Notes: generated by a model not told the origin, from the letters alone. Shown: positions 7,578 through 16,152, counted from the first letter of the stretch. The stretch is DNA of 64,000 bases from Pseudoalteromonas rubra (GCF_001482385.1 NZ_CP013612.1:186001-250000), one strand, 5' to 3'. Numbers and translations: made by a program.

Positions 7578-10013
7578 TTAGAACTGGTAGTTGACAGATA
7601 ACTTAACGTTACGTTCGTTACCCGGTAAGCCGCCCAGGAACAGGGCTTTGCTGTAATAGCGCTCGTCTGTCAGGTTCTCAATATTCAGCTGGATCTGATA
7701 TTTGTCACCCTGATAGCGTGCCGCAGCATCCCAGCGTGTATAGCTGTCAATGATAGCGGTAGGCAGACCGAACGATGCTGAGTTTACAGTACGCTCATCC
7801 ACATAGTTGACACCCAGGCTGACAGTCAGGTTATTAATCACAGTTGCAGGTAGTTGGTAGTTTACCCACGCACTGGCCATTTTCTCAGGTACACCTTTTT
7901 TCTGCTCAGAGCGCTCTTGCGCACGGATCTCGATTGCATCCTGCCAGGTAGCATTCAGGTTTAAGTCAACCGACTCTGCCAGCGCCAGGTTTAGATCGAT
8001 TTCTACGCCTTCTGACTCATCTTCATCGTCATAGAAGTATTGTGCGACACTGACGTTATACTCAGGATCTTTCGGATCATCGTTATATAACGGGTTGGTG
8101 TAACGCAGGTTAGTACGACTGGTTTCAAACCACACAATTGAACCCAGTAAGTCTTCGTCCAGCGCGGTGAAACGGATACCTAAGTCCAGTGATTCCGACT
8201 CAGAATCCGGGCGATTTGGTGAAGCAGTTTCATCAGACAAAGCGCCAAGAATACTGTAGGCTGTGCGACCTTTAGCAACATTTACAAATGCTGATAGTTG
8301 AGGGTGCACCTGGTAGTTAACGCCAAAGTTATAAGTCATGCCTGAGTCATCTGAGTCCAGCTCTTTACTGGCTTCTGGCGCACGGTCGCTGCCCTTATGC
8401 TGATACGCCTGCTCAATGGCAGAGTAGGCAAGGCCTGCACGTACAGTTAATTGCTCCGTCAGATACAAGACTTCCTGGAAGCTGATCCCATAAGCATCCA
8501 AAGACTTATCATAGTTGCTGCGCAATGACGGGTCATAATCCATGATATCGCCGGTTGCCCAGTTCGGGTTGCGAATATCCAAAATATACGGGATTGCATT
8601 GTCGCCTTTGGCGCTGTCGGCATCATAAACCGACCAGCTCTTTAGTGCCATTTCACGGTTTTCATAGTTAACGCTGACTAGGTGTTCACCCATGATGCCA
8701 CCCAGGCTCCAGCCCAGTTGCAGGTCGGCAAAGTATTGCCAGGTTTGCTCCTCAGCAACCTGACGGCGATATTCCTGACGGCGCGCGGCGAAGGGGTGTA
8801 GCTCGCCATCAACGACTAAAGGTGCGCGAGGGTCGGCGTTAATAACACCACGGCGATCCCAGTAAACATAGTTATATGCGCCTGTCTGACGGGCAAACTC
8901 TGAATCATAGCTGCGCCATAAAACTTGTTGTGTCAGGGTTGAATCGTTATTGATATGCCAGTCGTGACGAAGCTTGACTCTCAGCTCTTCACCTTCGTTA
9001 GGTTTAGAAAGTGGAGAGATCAAGTTACCATCGCCCAAATCGTAAGGTCTTAGGCCATCGGTAGCCAGGATTGAAGTTGCAAGCTGTTCGCGTTGCTGTG
9101 CAGTCAGTTGAACACCTAAGTATTTTTTGCCTTCTTCGTCCATTTGGGCATCGTTTGGTAAGTCTGCTGCACTGATCATACCCGGTGTACCAGAGGTGCT
9201 GTCCCAGTTCATGATGCGAACGGGGTCACCAATCGAATCAATTTGCAAAGCATCATCAATATAAGCGGTTGAAAGCAGGAGTTTATGACTGTCATTTACG
9301 TCGAAGCTCAGGCTGGCATAAATTTCGTCTCTGTCTGATTGCAGGTCGCGATAGCCGTCGCTGCGCTCATGATTAGTGACAAGGCGGTACGCCCATTGAT
9401 CATTCAGGCCACCAGTTGCATCAAAACCAATACCATAGCTGTTCCAGCTGCCAGCTTTAGCGCTGATCTCTAACGCGTCTTGTTGTTGTGGCTTTTTCTC
9501 AACTAAGTTGATTACACCACCGGCTGCACCGATGCCATATAAGCCGGTTGCCGGGCCCTTTAATACTTCAATACTTTCAACATTGGTCATTGAGCGGGTT
9601 GGGTTAAAGCTGTTACCCAAATCAGCACCGCCGTACATGCCATCATAAGTGTAATTCACACCCAGACCACGGACAGTTAGATTATCACCAATGCCGTAGT
9701 TGTTGCCTGCCTGTCCCAGACCACTGACGTTGCGTAGTGCTTCTTGCAAAGTCGTTGCATTTTGTGCTTTGAGCAACTCTTTATCAACAACCACAATGGC
9801 CGCCGGCGTTTGCATTAACGCCATGTTAGATTTGGTGGCTGTGCCTGATTCTAGAATTAGTTTGTTGTGTTTGCCGTACACACTAATTTTTTCGATGTTT
9901 TCGTCATCGTTTTGAGCAACAACGATTGTGCTGTTAACCGCGGCACCTAACAGGGCGACTTTAACGGCATTGGCCAATAGATTTGGTGAATTCTTTGAGC
10001 GAGAGAATTGCAT
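7578..10013 (-). CDS. TonB-dependent siderophore receptor
   Basis: This 811-residue outer-membrane receptor takes up a ferric siderophore using TonB energy. After a signal region (about residues 1-34) comes a short ISVYG segment that may be the TonB box, then the plug domain (IVVVDKELLKAQNATTLQEALRNVSG; LTVRGLGVNYTYDGMYGG; SIEVLKGPATGLYGIGAAGGVINLV). A 22-strand-type barrel follows, ending in the terminal aromatic NYQF. The siderophore-receptor subfamily, as opposed to vitamin B12 or sugar receptors, is suggested by the plug motifs and by the Fur box upstream. The Met at 10013 is preceded by GGAG at good spacing, while upstream in-frame Mets would add an atypical leader. No siderophore genes are in view. 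Confidence 0.9.
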   Translation of the reverse strand: MQFSRSKNSPNLLANAVKVALLGAAVNSTIVVAQNDDENIEKISVYGKHNKLILESGTATKSNMALMQTPAAIVVVDKELLKAQNATTLQEALRNVSGLGQAGNNYGIGDNLTVRGLGVNYTYDGMYGGADLGNSFNPTRSMTNVESIEVLKGPATGLYGIGAAGGVINLVEKKPQQQDALEISAKAGSWNSYGIGFDATGGLNDQWAYRLVTNHERSDGYRDLQSDRDEIYASLSFDVNDSHKLLLSTAYIDDALQIDSIGDPVRIMNWDSTSGTPGMISAADLPNDAQMDEEGKKYLGVQLTAQQREQLATSILATDGLRPYDLGDGNLISPLSKPNEGEELRVKLRHDWHINNDSTLTQQVLWRSYDSEFARQTGAYNYVYWDRRGVINADPRAPLVVDGELHPFAARRQEYRRQVAEEQTWQYFADLQLGWSLGGIMGEHLVSVNYENREMALKSWSVYDADSAKGDNAIPYILDIRNPNWATGDIMDYDPSLRSNYDKSLDAYGISFQEVLYLTEQLTVRAGLAYSAIEQAYQHKGSDRAPEASKELDSDDSGMTYNFGVNYQVHPQLSAFVNVAKGRTAYSILGALSDETASPNRPDSESESLDLGIRFTALDEDLLGSIVWFETSRTNLRYTNPLYNDDPKDPEYNVSVAQYFYDDEDESEGVEIDLNLALAESVDLNLNATWQDAIEIRAQERSEQKKGVPEKMASAWVNYQLPATVINNLTVSLGVNYVDERTVNSASFGLPTAIIDSYTRWDAAARYQGDKYQIQLNIENLTDERYYSKALFLGGLPGNERNVKLSVNYQF

Positions 10014-10085
10014 TTTACACTCCATACAACTAAGGAACCCGGCTTCGGGACTGCAGAGGGAGCGCATACTAACAGCGATTTTAAA

Positions 10086-10100
10086 TGATAACAACTCTCA
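10086..10100. promoter_or_regulatory. Fur box upstream of the TonB receptor
   Basis: The 15-mer TGATAACAACTCTCA matches the 7-1-7 Fur consensus TGATAATnATTATCA at 11 of 14 specified positions, with ATG-like flanks extending the dyad. It lies about 73 bases upstream of the receptor start, where Fe-Fur binding would block the promoter. Iron repression of the receptor follows from this by inference. Confidence 0.75.
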
Positions 10101-10272
10101 TTTGCGTTTAATAAATGTTGCTTGTGTGGCGAATTATTTGATCTGGTTGACTGGCTGAGAATGAATTATTGATAATTTATTAAATAAAAACAATCGAGTA
10201 AAAAAAGCACACAGATCAGATGAGTATTTACACTCGTTTGCTACTTAAACTGGATTGGATGGGCATCTGGGA

Positions 10273-10983
10273 TTAGAGGTCCGTCTGATCCGGGTCATCA
10301 GCATATTTGGCCTTAACCAGAGCGATATAGTGCTGCAGGTTCTTTTCTTTAGTGAGTTCAAACGGGTGCGTTAACAGGGAGATGTCACAGACCCGATCGA
10401 GTCGAAACTCACGGTAATCGTTGCGTAGAAGGCAATGACCGATAATGGTCCATTTACCACCCCAGTAGACCAGCCCGAGTGGCTCTATGTCGCGTTCGCT
10501 ATATGCCTCTTTGGCATCTTTATAGTGTAATCTGACCTGGCGTTTCTGAATCACAGCTTCACGTAATGTACTACTGAACCTCTGATGATCTTCGGTGTGG
10601 CCAAAACTGGCGGCAACATAGGGAAAGTCGTCCAGTTGTTGTTTTAGGTGGTCAGGAAGCGCCGCTTCAATTTTAGCCATTGCACTGCTGGCATGTTCCG
10701 ACAAGACAGGATCAGTCCAGGCACTGGCCATACGGGTGCCTAACAATAAAGACTGTAACTCCGCAACGGTAAACATCATGGGTGGCAAGTCACACTGGGC
10801 TATCAGGTAACCAATGCCAGCTTCGCCTTCGATAGGCACGCCAGAGCTTTGAAGGTGCTGAATGTCGCGGTAAATAGTGCGCTCAGACACATTCAGCCGC
10901 TCGGCAAGTTGCTTAGCTGTGATGGCCAGGCGCCGTCCTTTAAGCAGGTTAACCAGCTGAAATAATCGCTCAGATTTATGCAC
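10273..10983 (-). CDS. YafY-type HTH/WYL transcriptional regulator
   Basis: Residues 1-60 form a DeoR/HTH_11-type winged helix (RLFQLVNLLKGRR, then LAERLNVSERTIYRDIQHL). From about residue 140 a WYL domain follows (VRLHYKDAKEAYSERDIEPLGLVYWGGKWTIIGHC, then FRLDRV), a ligand-sensing module common in single-component regulators. The 236 residues are the usual length. It is 57 bases downstream of, and on the same strand as, a small monooxygenase-fold gene, an arrangement typical of YafY-like regulators that control the small enzyme and themselves. The ligand is unknown. Confidence 0.85.
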   Translation of the reverse strand: MHKSERLFQLVNLLKGRRLAITAKQLAERLNVSERTIYRDIQHLQSSGVPIEGEAGIGYLIAQCDLPPMMFTVAELQSLLLGTRMASAWTDPVLSEHASSAMAKIEAALPDHLKQQLDDFPYVAASFGHTEDHQRFSSTLREAVIQKRQVRLHYKDAKEAYSERDIEPLGLVYWGGKWTIIGHCLLRNDYREFRLDRVCDISLLTHPFELTKEKNLQHYIALVKAKYADDPDQTDL

Positions 10984-11040
10984 TATGTTACTCCGTGGAA
11001 AAGCCGGGAATTTATCCCGGCATTGGTAGGCTGAGTCAGG

Positions 11041-11358
11041 TTACTCACTGCAAGGGGTTTGCGCAACCACCTCTGTCAGGGTGAGTGACAGGCTCTCTTT
11101 GTCAATCACTGCCGCAAACTGCTGACACACTTTCTCATGCTCAAATGCTTCCTGTACGCGCTTGGCATCTTCTAGCGTATTCCAGTATACAATGTCAGTG
11201 TAAACACCGGTTTCAGCATGCTTTGACACAGAGCGGTACAGCAGTCCCGGTTGTGTTTTAATGTAAGCCATAAAGTGTTCATTTTGAATCAGAAAATCTG
11301 CTTCGGTGACGCCGTTAGCTAATTTGAAGGTAGCGATTTCTACGATATTTGTACTCAT
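11041..11358 (-). CDS. ABM/Dabb-fold small protein
   Basis: The protein has 105 residues with a ferredoxin-like dimeric alpha/beta-barrel pattern: NIVEIATFKLANGVTEADFL, then GLLYRSVSKHAETGVYTDIVYWNTLEDAKRV. This is typical of the antibiotic-biosynthesis-monooxygenase family of small oxygenases and heme-degrading enzymes, although many members have no known activity. AAGGAGACAAAAAC precedes the ATG at 11358, so I reject the longer frame starting at 11397. It is likely co-transcribed with the WYL regulator downstream, which probably controls it. Confidence 0.7.
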   Translation of the reverse strand: MSTNIVEIATFKLANGVTEADFLIQNEHFMAYIKTQPGLLYRSVSKHAETGVYTDIVYWNTLEDAKRVQEAFEHEKVCQQFAAVIDKESLSLTLTEVVAQTPCSE

Positions 11359-11404
11359 GTTTTTGTCTCCTTGTTTAAGTTGGTGACAGTAAAACACGCA
11401 GTTT

Positions 11405-11420
11405 TGTCAGGGAGTGTCAG
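11405..11420. promoter_or_regulatory. TGTCAG direct repeat, candidate WYL-regulator operator
   Basis: Two TGTCAG copies start exactly 10 bases apart (11405 and 11415), about 50 bases upstream of the ABM gene start, and a related GACAG lies at 11385. One-turn spacing suits a dimeric winged-helix regulator, so this is a candidate operator of the YafY-like protein encoded in the same operon. Assignment is by position only. Confidence 0.4.
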
Positions 11421-11609
11421 TAGGTTCTTTTTAGACTAACTACATTTGCTATCAATCTGTTGAGATGTAACATTATTTTTATTAGTGTATGATTTGAAAT
11501 AATTTAAGGAGCTTTATTGGTTTGTCTATACATAGGTCACTTGTCACCTTGCAAGGTAGCGAATCTTGCAATGGCTTACCAATAATCTGTTAGCTATTGA
11601 GGGAGTCAA

Positions 11610-12089
11610 ATGAAATATAAAATAGTACCTGTGAGAGCGGATTTCTTAGATAAAGTTAGAAATGTAGGTATAGACGATCAAAACCAACCTGTAGAAGTAT
11701 TGGAAGCTAAAGGTGGTGAACCATGTCGAGATGTGCTTCGTGGTGCAAAGGCTGGTGAAGAACTAATATTAGCCAGTTATTGCCCTTTCACTAAAACAGG
11801 CCCGTATAAAGAGTATGGTCCCATTTTTGTGTTGGCTAACTCGAAGAGTCAGGAATTTGATGTTAACAAACTGCCATTGCCAAATGGATCAGTAACCGAT
11901 TATTTAGGTCACACATTTGTATTAAAAGCATACTGTGAAAACGAGCGTATATTAGACGCGAAATTGACATCACCAGAACAAGCAGAGTCAGACCTTGAAG
12001 TGTTTTTAACCAATGAAAAGGTAAGCTTTGTAATTGCAAGGTATGCTGCTTATGGTTGTTACAGTTTCAGAGTTGAACGTGCGGCATAG
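11610..12089 (+). CDS. DUF1203 domain protein
   Basis: This 159-residue cytoplasmic protein carries the DUF1203 pattern: an early CRDVLRGAKAGEELILASYCPF block, a central YKEYGPIFV strand, YLGHTFVLKAYC, and the closing YAAYGCYSFRVE. The biochemical function of the family is not known. The ATG follows a GAGGGAG ribosome site. The upstream 200 bases are AT-rich and contain imperfect inverted pieces (ATTGGT ... ACCAAT) that may be part of its control region. It sits immediately left of a rearranged transposase locus. Confidence 0.8.
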   Translation: MKYKIVPVRADFLDKVRNVGIDDQNQPVEVLEAKGGEPCRDVLRGAKAGEELILASYCPFTKTGPYKEYGPIFVLANSKSQEFDVNKLPLPNGSVTDYLGHTFVLKAYCENERILDAKLTSPEQAESDLEVFLTNEKVSFVIARYAAYGCYSFRVERAA

Positions 12090-12242
12090 CTAATAATTTG
12101 ATTAATCGGAAAAGTTTACTGTGTCGCTTTATGCATTGCGCTTCGCTCGAACAGCCAAGCCCAGAAAAATTTGTAAATTATCAAAGCGCTGAGGGATCCC
12201 CTCATAATTGAGGCCTCCCAATCCGATGTATCAAGCGTGCGG

Positions 12243-12333
12243 AGTTGCAAGGACATCCACCAGAAAGTTGCAAGAGTGAAAAGTTGCAAGGACATTCACC
12301 AGAAGCCACAAGTTGCAAGGACATCCACAAGAA
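12243..12333 (+). repeat. Short 23-base repeats at the left edge of the transposase locus
   Basis: Three near-identical 23-base motifs starting AGTTGCAAGGACAT lie at 12243, 12282 and 12311, with a 9-base stub at 12266. The same motif recurs at 12702 and 13093, at the joints of the larger 391-base repeats. It may be a recognition or recombination site for the transposase. The preceding stretch, 12090-12242, shows no gene, only small palindromes. Confidence 0.75.
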
Positions 12334-12398
12334 ACTGGCGTATGTATGTTACACCGTCTACCTTTAGTTCAAACTCAATGGATTGAGGGTGACGGATT

Positions 12399-12758
12399 AT
12401 GCCAACCGCAAGGAAGAGACAGGTTAGCTTATCAGATACAAAGTATTACCACTGTATATCCCGGTGTGTTCGCCGGGCATTTCTGTGCGGCGTAGACCGC
12501 GTAACGGGCAAGTCTTTTGAACATCGTAGAGATTGGGTTGAGGAAAAACTGCTGACCCTTGCGAAGGTGTTTTGCATTGATGTGTGTGGCTACGCGGTTA
12601 TGAGCAATCATACGCATATTGTGTTGTATGTAGATGATAAGAAAGCACAAAGGTTAGCAGATAAAGCAATCGTTCTTCGCTGGCATAAGTTGTTTAAGCG
12701 GAGTTGCAAGGACATCCACAAGAAACTGGCGTATGTATGTTACACCGTCTACCTTTAG
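12399..12758 (+). pseudogene. Truncated copy of the RAYT transposase (copy 1)
   Basis: This frame has the first 100 residues of the intact transposase downstream, including the HUH-type HTH metal motif in MSNHTHIV. After the repeat joint it continues into 19 unrelated residues (RSCKDIHKKLAYVCYTVYL) and stops. The catalytic tyrosine region is absent, so it cannot be an active transposase. Its ribosome site is intact, so a 119-residue protein could still be made. Such an N-terminal fragment might bind DNA or dimerise with the full enzyme, but that is speculation. Confidence 0.8.
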
Positions 12759-12789
12759 TTCAAACTCAATGGATTGAGGGTGACGGATT

Positions 12790-13149
12790 ATGCCAACCGC
12801 AAGGAAGAGACAGGTTAGCTTATCAGATACAAAGTATTACCACTGTATATCCCGGTGTGTTCGCCGGGCATTTCTGTGCGGCGTAGACCGCGTAACGGGC
12901 AAGTCTTTTGAACATCGTAGAGATTGGGTTGAGGAAAAACTGCTGACCCTTGCGAAGGTGTTTTGCATTGATGTGTGTGGCTACGCGGTTATGAGCAATC
13001 ATACGCATATTGTGTTGTATGTAGATGATAAGAAAGCACAAAGGTTAGCAGATAAAGCAATCGTTCTTCGCTGGCATAAGTTGTTTAAGCGGAGTTGCAA
13101 GGACATCCACAAGAAACTGGCGTATGTATGTTACACCGTCTACCTTTAG
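12790..13149 (+). pseudogene. Truncated copy of the RAYT transposase (copy 2)
   Basis: This is an exact repeat of the preceding truncated copy, 391 bases downstream: residues 1-100 of the transposase followed by the same 19-residue joint-derived tail. It lacks the C-terminal two thirds of the enzyme. The absence of differences from copy 1 indicates very recent amplification, or a collapse or expansion error in assembly. Confidence 0.8.
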
Positions 13150-13180
13150 TTCAAACTCAATGGATTGAGGGTGACGGATT

Positions 13181-14152
13181 ATGCCAACCGCAAGGAAGAG
13201 ACAGGTTAGCTTATCAGATACAAAGTATTACCACTGTATATCCCGGTGTGTTCGCCGGGCATTTCTGTGCGGCGTAGACCGCGTAACGGGCAAGTCTTTT
13301 GAACATCGTAGAGATTGGGTTGAGGAAAAACTGCTGACCCTTGCGAAGGTGTTTTGCATTGATGTGTGTGGCTACGCGGTTATGAGCAATCATACGCATA
13401 TTGTGTTGTATGTAGATGATAAGAAAGCACAAAGGTTAGCAGATAAAGCAATCGTTCTTCGCTGGCATAAGTTGTTTAAGGGCAACTGGTTGACGCACAA
13501 ATTCATCAATGGTGATGAGTTGAGCGAGTCAGAGCGCAATATGCTTGATGGAGACATCAGTGAATTAAGAATACGCCTTGCGAGCATCAGTTGGTTCATG
13601 CGGGTTTTGAATGAAGATATTGCCCGCAAGGCCAATAAGGAAGATGCTTGTACGGGCCGGTTTTGGGAGGGGCGATTTAAGTCACAGGCTTTACTGGATG
13701 AAGCTGCACTGGCAGCGTGCCTGGCTTATGTTGACCTGAACCCAATCAGAGCCAAAATGGCAGAGACACCGGAAACGTCAGACTACACCAGCATTAAAAA
13801 GCGTATTGAGTATGCACAGCAAGGTAAGCAACCTAAGGGGTTGCTGCGCTTTGCAGGTAATCCAAGAAAACAAATGCCTAAGGGGCTGCCCTTTGAACTG
13901 ACCTATTACATACAGCTGGTTGAGCTAACAGGCCGGTGCATGCGTGCAGACAAGCGAGGTTACACCAGCGATAATCAGTCATTGCTGACACGATTGCAAA
14001 TAGAGCCGGATAACTGGCTCAAACTGACTAAGCAATTTACAAAGTTATTTCATGGTGCAGTCGGGCGAAAACAAGCGATGACAAATTACTGTGAGCACCT
14101 TCACAAAAGGCGACGAGCTAATATAACTCAGTGCGAGCGATTGCTGGGTTAA
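13181..14152 (+). CDS. REP-associated tyrosine transposase (RAYT-like, IS200/Y1 superfamily)
   Basis: This is the intact 323-residue member of the locus. It has the Y1 transposase core: KYYHCISRCVRRAFLCG at residues 14-30, the HUH metal site SNHTHIVLYVD at about 68-78, the GRFWEGRFKSQALLDEAALAACLAYVDLNPIRAKMA block at about 160-195, and a long C-terminal extension typical of the marine gammaproteobacterial RAYT group. Such enzymes cut and join single-stranded DNA at hairpin (REP-like) sequences and usually act as domesticated single-copy genes. GAGGGTGACGGATT precedes the ATG. Flanking duplications show recent rearrangement around it. Confidence 0.85.
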   Translation: MPTARKRQVSLSDTKYYHCISRCVRRAFLCGVDRVTGKSFEHRRDWVEEKLLTLAKVFCIDVCGYAVMSNHTHIVLYVDDKKAQRLADKAIVLRWHKLFKGNWLTHKFINGDELSESERNMLDGDISELRIRLASISWFMRVLNEDIARKANKEDACTGRFWEGRFKSQALLDEAALAACLAYVDLNPIRAKMAETPETSDYTSIKKRIEYAQQGKQPKGLLRFAGNPRKQMPKGLPFELTYYIQLVELTGRCMRADKRGYTSDNQSLLTRLQIEPDNWLKLTKQFTKLFHGAVGRKQAMTNYCEHLHKRRRANITQCERLLG

Positions 14153-14371
14153 CACCTTTCATTAAATACCATTTCGACTTATCCAAACTCAGGATTGGGT
14201 ATGTTCTCGTATTATCTGAGCTTGACTATTTTGTAGGGTTTCGTGCTTAAACTTACGACTTTCACTGCTCAGAGCTTAAAGGAAGTGCAACATTTGATAG
14301 TCTCGCATTTCTTTATTAAACCTGAACACAATTGGTCTGTGATTTTACCGGTGGGTGTCACAGAACAGCCT
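13794..14371 (+). repeat. 578-bp direct duplication, left copy
   Basis: Bases 13794-14371 are repeated at 14483-15060, offset 689, with one difference that I could see (T versus C in the GGGTAYGTTC stretch). The unit covers the last 120 codons of the transposase, its 3' flank and one ~112-base palindromic repeat. The pair is a sign of a recent tandem duplication with the joint inside the palindromic repeat array. Confidence 0.85.
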
Positions 14372-15124
14372 TTCTGCTCAGAGCTTGAAGGAAGTGCAAC
14401 ATTTGATGTCTCGCATTTCTTCATTAAACCTGCCCCACAATTGGTCTGTGATTTTACCGGTGGGTGTCACAGAACAGCCTTTTTAAAAAGCGTATTGAGT
14501 ATGCACAGCAAGGTAAGCAACCTAAGGGGTTGCTGCGCTTTGCAGGTAATCCAAGAAAACAAATGCCTAAGGGGCTGCCCTTTGAACTGACCTATTACAT
14601 ACAGCTGGTTGAGCTAACAGGCCGGTGCATGCGTGCAGACAAGCGAGGTTACACCAGCGATAATCAGTCATTGCTGACACGATTGCAAATAGAGCCGGAT
14701 AACTGGCTCAAACTGACTAAGCAATTTACAAAGTTATTTCATGGTGCAGTCGGGCGAAAACAAGCGATGACAAATTACTGTGAGCACCTTCACAAAAGGC
14801 GACGAGCTAATATAACTCAGTGCGAGCGATTGCTGGGTTAACACCTTTCATTAAATACCATTTCGACTTATCCAAACTCAGGATTGGGTACGTTCTCGTA
14901 TTATCTGAGCTTGACTATTTTGTAGGGTTTCGTGCTTAAACTTACGACTTTCACTGCTCAGAGCTTAAAGGAAGTGCAACATTTGATAGTCTCGCATTTC
15001 TTTATTAAACCTGAACACAATTGGTCTGTGATTTTACCGGTGGGTGTCACAGAACAGCCTCTGCTCAGAGCTTAAAGGAAGTGCAACATTTGATAGTCTC
15101 GCATTTCTTTATTAAACCTGCCCT
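14259..15124 (+). repeat. ~112-bp hairpin-bearing repeats, four copies
   Basis: A unit beginning CTGCTCAGAGCTT and ending TCACAGAACAGCCT occurs at about 14259-14371, 14372-14482, 14948-15060 and, truncated, 15061-15124. Each full unit contains a dyad TCTGTGA ... TCACAGA (for example 14336-14364) around an ACCGGT core. A transposase of the RAYT type would be expected to act on such hairpins, so these are candidate REP-like targets. Confidence 0.75.
14483..14841 (+). pseudogene. C-terminal fragment of the RAYT transposase
   Basis: The right copy of the 578-bp duplication carries the last 119 codons of the transposase (KKRIEYAQQGKQPKG to the end, identical on reading) with no N-terminal metal-binding or catalytic region. 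It is fused in frame to a few codons of the palindromic repeat upstream and has no evident ribosome site. It is best read as a dead fragment produced by duplication. Confidence 0.8.
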
Positions 15125-15215
15125 AGCTATGTAAAATGTTTAGGGCACCAGAGTAACCGACTAAAGTGGGCACTTTCTGGCGTGTTAGAGCACTTAATAC
15201 ACAATTGTGGCGAAA

Positions 15216-15707
15216 TTAAGTTTGATTTAGTGTGGGCAACAGCCTTTCGTCTACAGCTATGTCTATTCTCTTTGCTGCACCAGTGATTTCTGTGAACAGC
15301 GAATGCGCCGGGTTTAATACTATGTTCATGTCTTGTGGTACGACTGCACTAGGTACCAATATCGCTAGGTTTTCTTTGTTATTCAGCAACTGGTCTCCCA
15401 GTGCTTGGGTTACTGAATAGTCTTTTTTCTCCTTTTGCCATGTCTCTGGGAGTGACTCAGTGTTGAGCACAGAAACGAGTTGTTTGGGCACGGTTATCTC
15501 CCAAAGCTCAAGGTCACTTGGTAACAAGTCGATACTTGTTAAATGAACGAGTAACTCTAGTAGGCAGCCCGATACACATTCGGAGCAGTAAATTGCTTCT
15601 ACCCCTTTTGAGTTCCAGCGCCCCCCTAATTTGGCGGTGCCCGTCGGATCGAAGGGCCGCCTTGTCGCTTTAACAATGCGGTAAACACGATATTCATGAT
15701 TATCCAC
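15216..15707 (-). CDS. RES-domain toxin of a type II toxin-antitoxin pair
   Basis: This 163-residue protein has the RES fold signature: an early YRVYRI strand, Arg in RRPFDPTGTAKLGGRWNSKG at about 17-36, and the Glu-containing CLLELLVHL helix. Characterised RES toxins degrade or phosphorylyse NAD+ and stop growth until neutralised. The conserved Arg-Tyr/Glu-Ser type residues look present. The gene lies 19 bases downstream of an Xre/MbcA/ParS-type antitoxin on the same strand, the standard order for this system. The start follows AGGAGATCACAG. It borders the rearranged transposase locus, consistent with accessory DNA. Confidence 0.9.
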   Translation of the reverse strand: MDNHEYRVYRIVKATRRPFDPTGTAKLGGRWNSKGVEAIYCSECVSGCLLELLVHLTSIDLLPSDLELWEITVPKQLVSVLNTESLPETWQKEKKDYSVTQALGDQLLNNKENLAILVPSAVVPQDMNIVLNPAHSLFTEITGAAKRIDIAVDERLLPTLNQT

Positions 15708-15726
15708 TGTGATCTCCTAATATCTG

Positions 15727-16152
15727 TCATAAATACACTCCTTCATGGAGCCGTTCAATTAGTAATCGCACCTCTTCAAATCCTGCAGTGGTTTGAATTA
15801 ACTCGATTGGTTTTTTGCCCTCAAGAGCAAATGTCGGCCTATTTAGCCAGGCTTTAGCTTTTTCTTCGTCTGCGAAGTATTCATCAGCAAGTTTTATGAT
15901 CTGGACATATCGATAGATTTTGTCTGACTCCTCCTTACTGAAACGTGTGTGTGACTTGAGTTTCTTAGTGAGTGTACTTCTGTGTATATCAGTCCCCCTT
16001 ATGAATTCGGCTTGAGTTATGTTGAGCCGGTTCAATACCCTTTGATAAATTCCAACTTCAAAGCCATTCGTTACTTCTTCGAAAATTGTTGATTTTTCAA
16101 AGCCAACAGCCCTCCAAATAGGTTGGTTTGGCCTCTCACGAAGTTCAGCCAT
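15727..16152 (-). CDS. Xre/MbcA/ParS-type antitoxin
   Basis: The 141-residue protein has an N-terminal helix-turn-helix (LNITQAEFIRGTDIHRSTLTKKLKS) and a C-terminal toxin-binding domain of the MbcA/ParS/DUF2384 type (YFADEEKAKAWLNRPTFALEGKKPIELIQTTAGFEEVRLLIERLHEGVYL). Antitoxins of this class cover the RES active site with their C-terminus and repress their own promoter through the HTH. It is the first gene of the operon, and strong palindromes upstream (16241-16299) are its likely operators. Length and order are canonical. Confidence 0.9.
   Translation of the reverse strand: MAELRERPNQPIWRAVGFEKSTIFEEVTNGFEVGIYQRVLNRLNITQAEFIRGTDIHRSTLTKKLKSHTRFSKEESDKIYRYVQIIKLADEYFADEEKAKAWLNRPTFALEGKKPIELIQTTAGFEEVRLLIERLHEGVYL

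Larger units (their letters stand above)
12311..13472 (+). repeat. 391-bp tandem repeat, three copies
   Basis: Units start at 12311, 12702 and 13093 and appear identical on reading. The first two units end after the bases that encode residue 100 of the transposase and restart with the short 23-base motif. The third unit runs on into the intact gene at about 13472. Each unit carries the transposase ribosome site and its first 100 codons. An assembly artefact cannot be excluded from sequence alone. Confidence 0.9.

Noticed and set aside
12313..12495. 60-residue frame at the start of each 391-bp unit
   Set aside because: It starts with TTG inside the 23-base repeat and overlaps the transposase start in another frame. 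Identical copies simply reflect the duplication.
12243..13472. Possible CRISPR array
   Set aside because: The repeat unit is 391 bases and protein-coding, and the short motifs are too few and unevenly spaced. No cas genes are present.
14243..14590. 115-residue frame across the hairpin repeats
   Set aside because: It reads through non-coding repeat units and into the transposase fragment out of frame; the internal sequence repeat explains its length.
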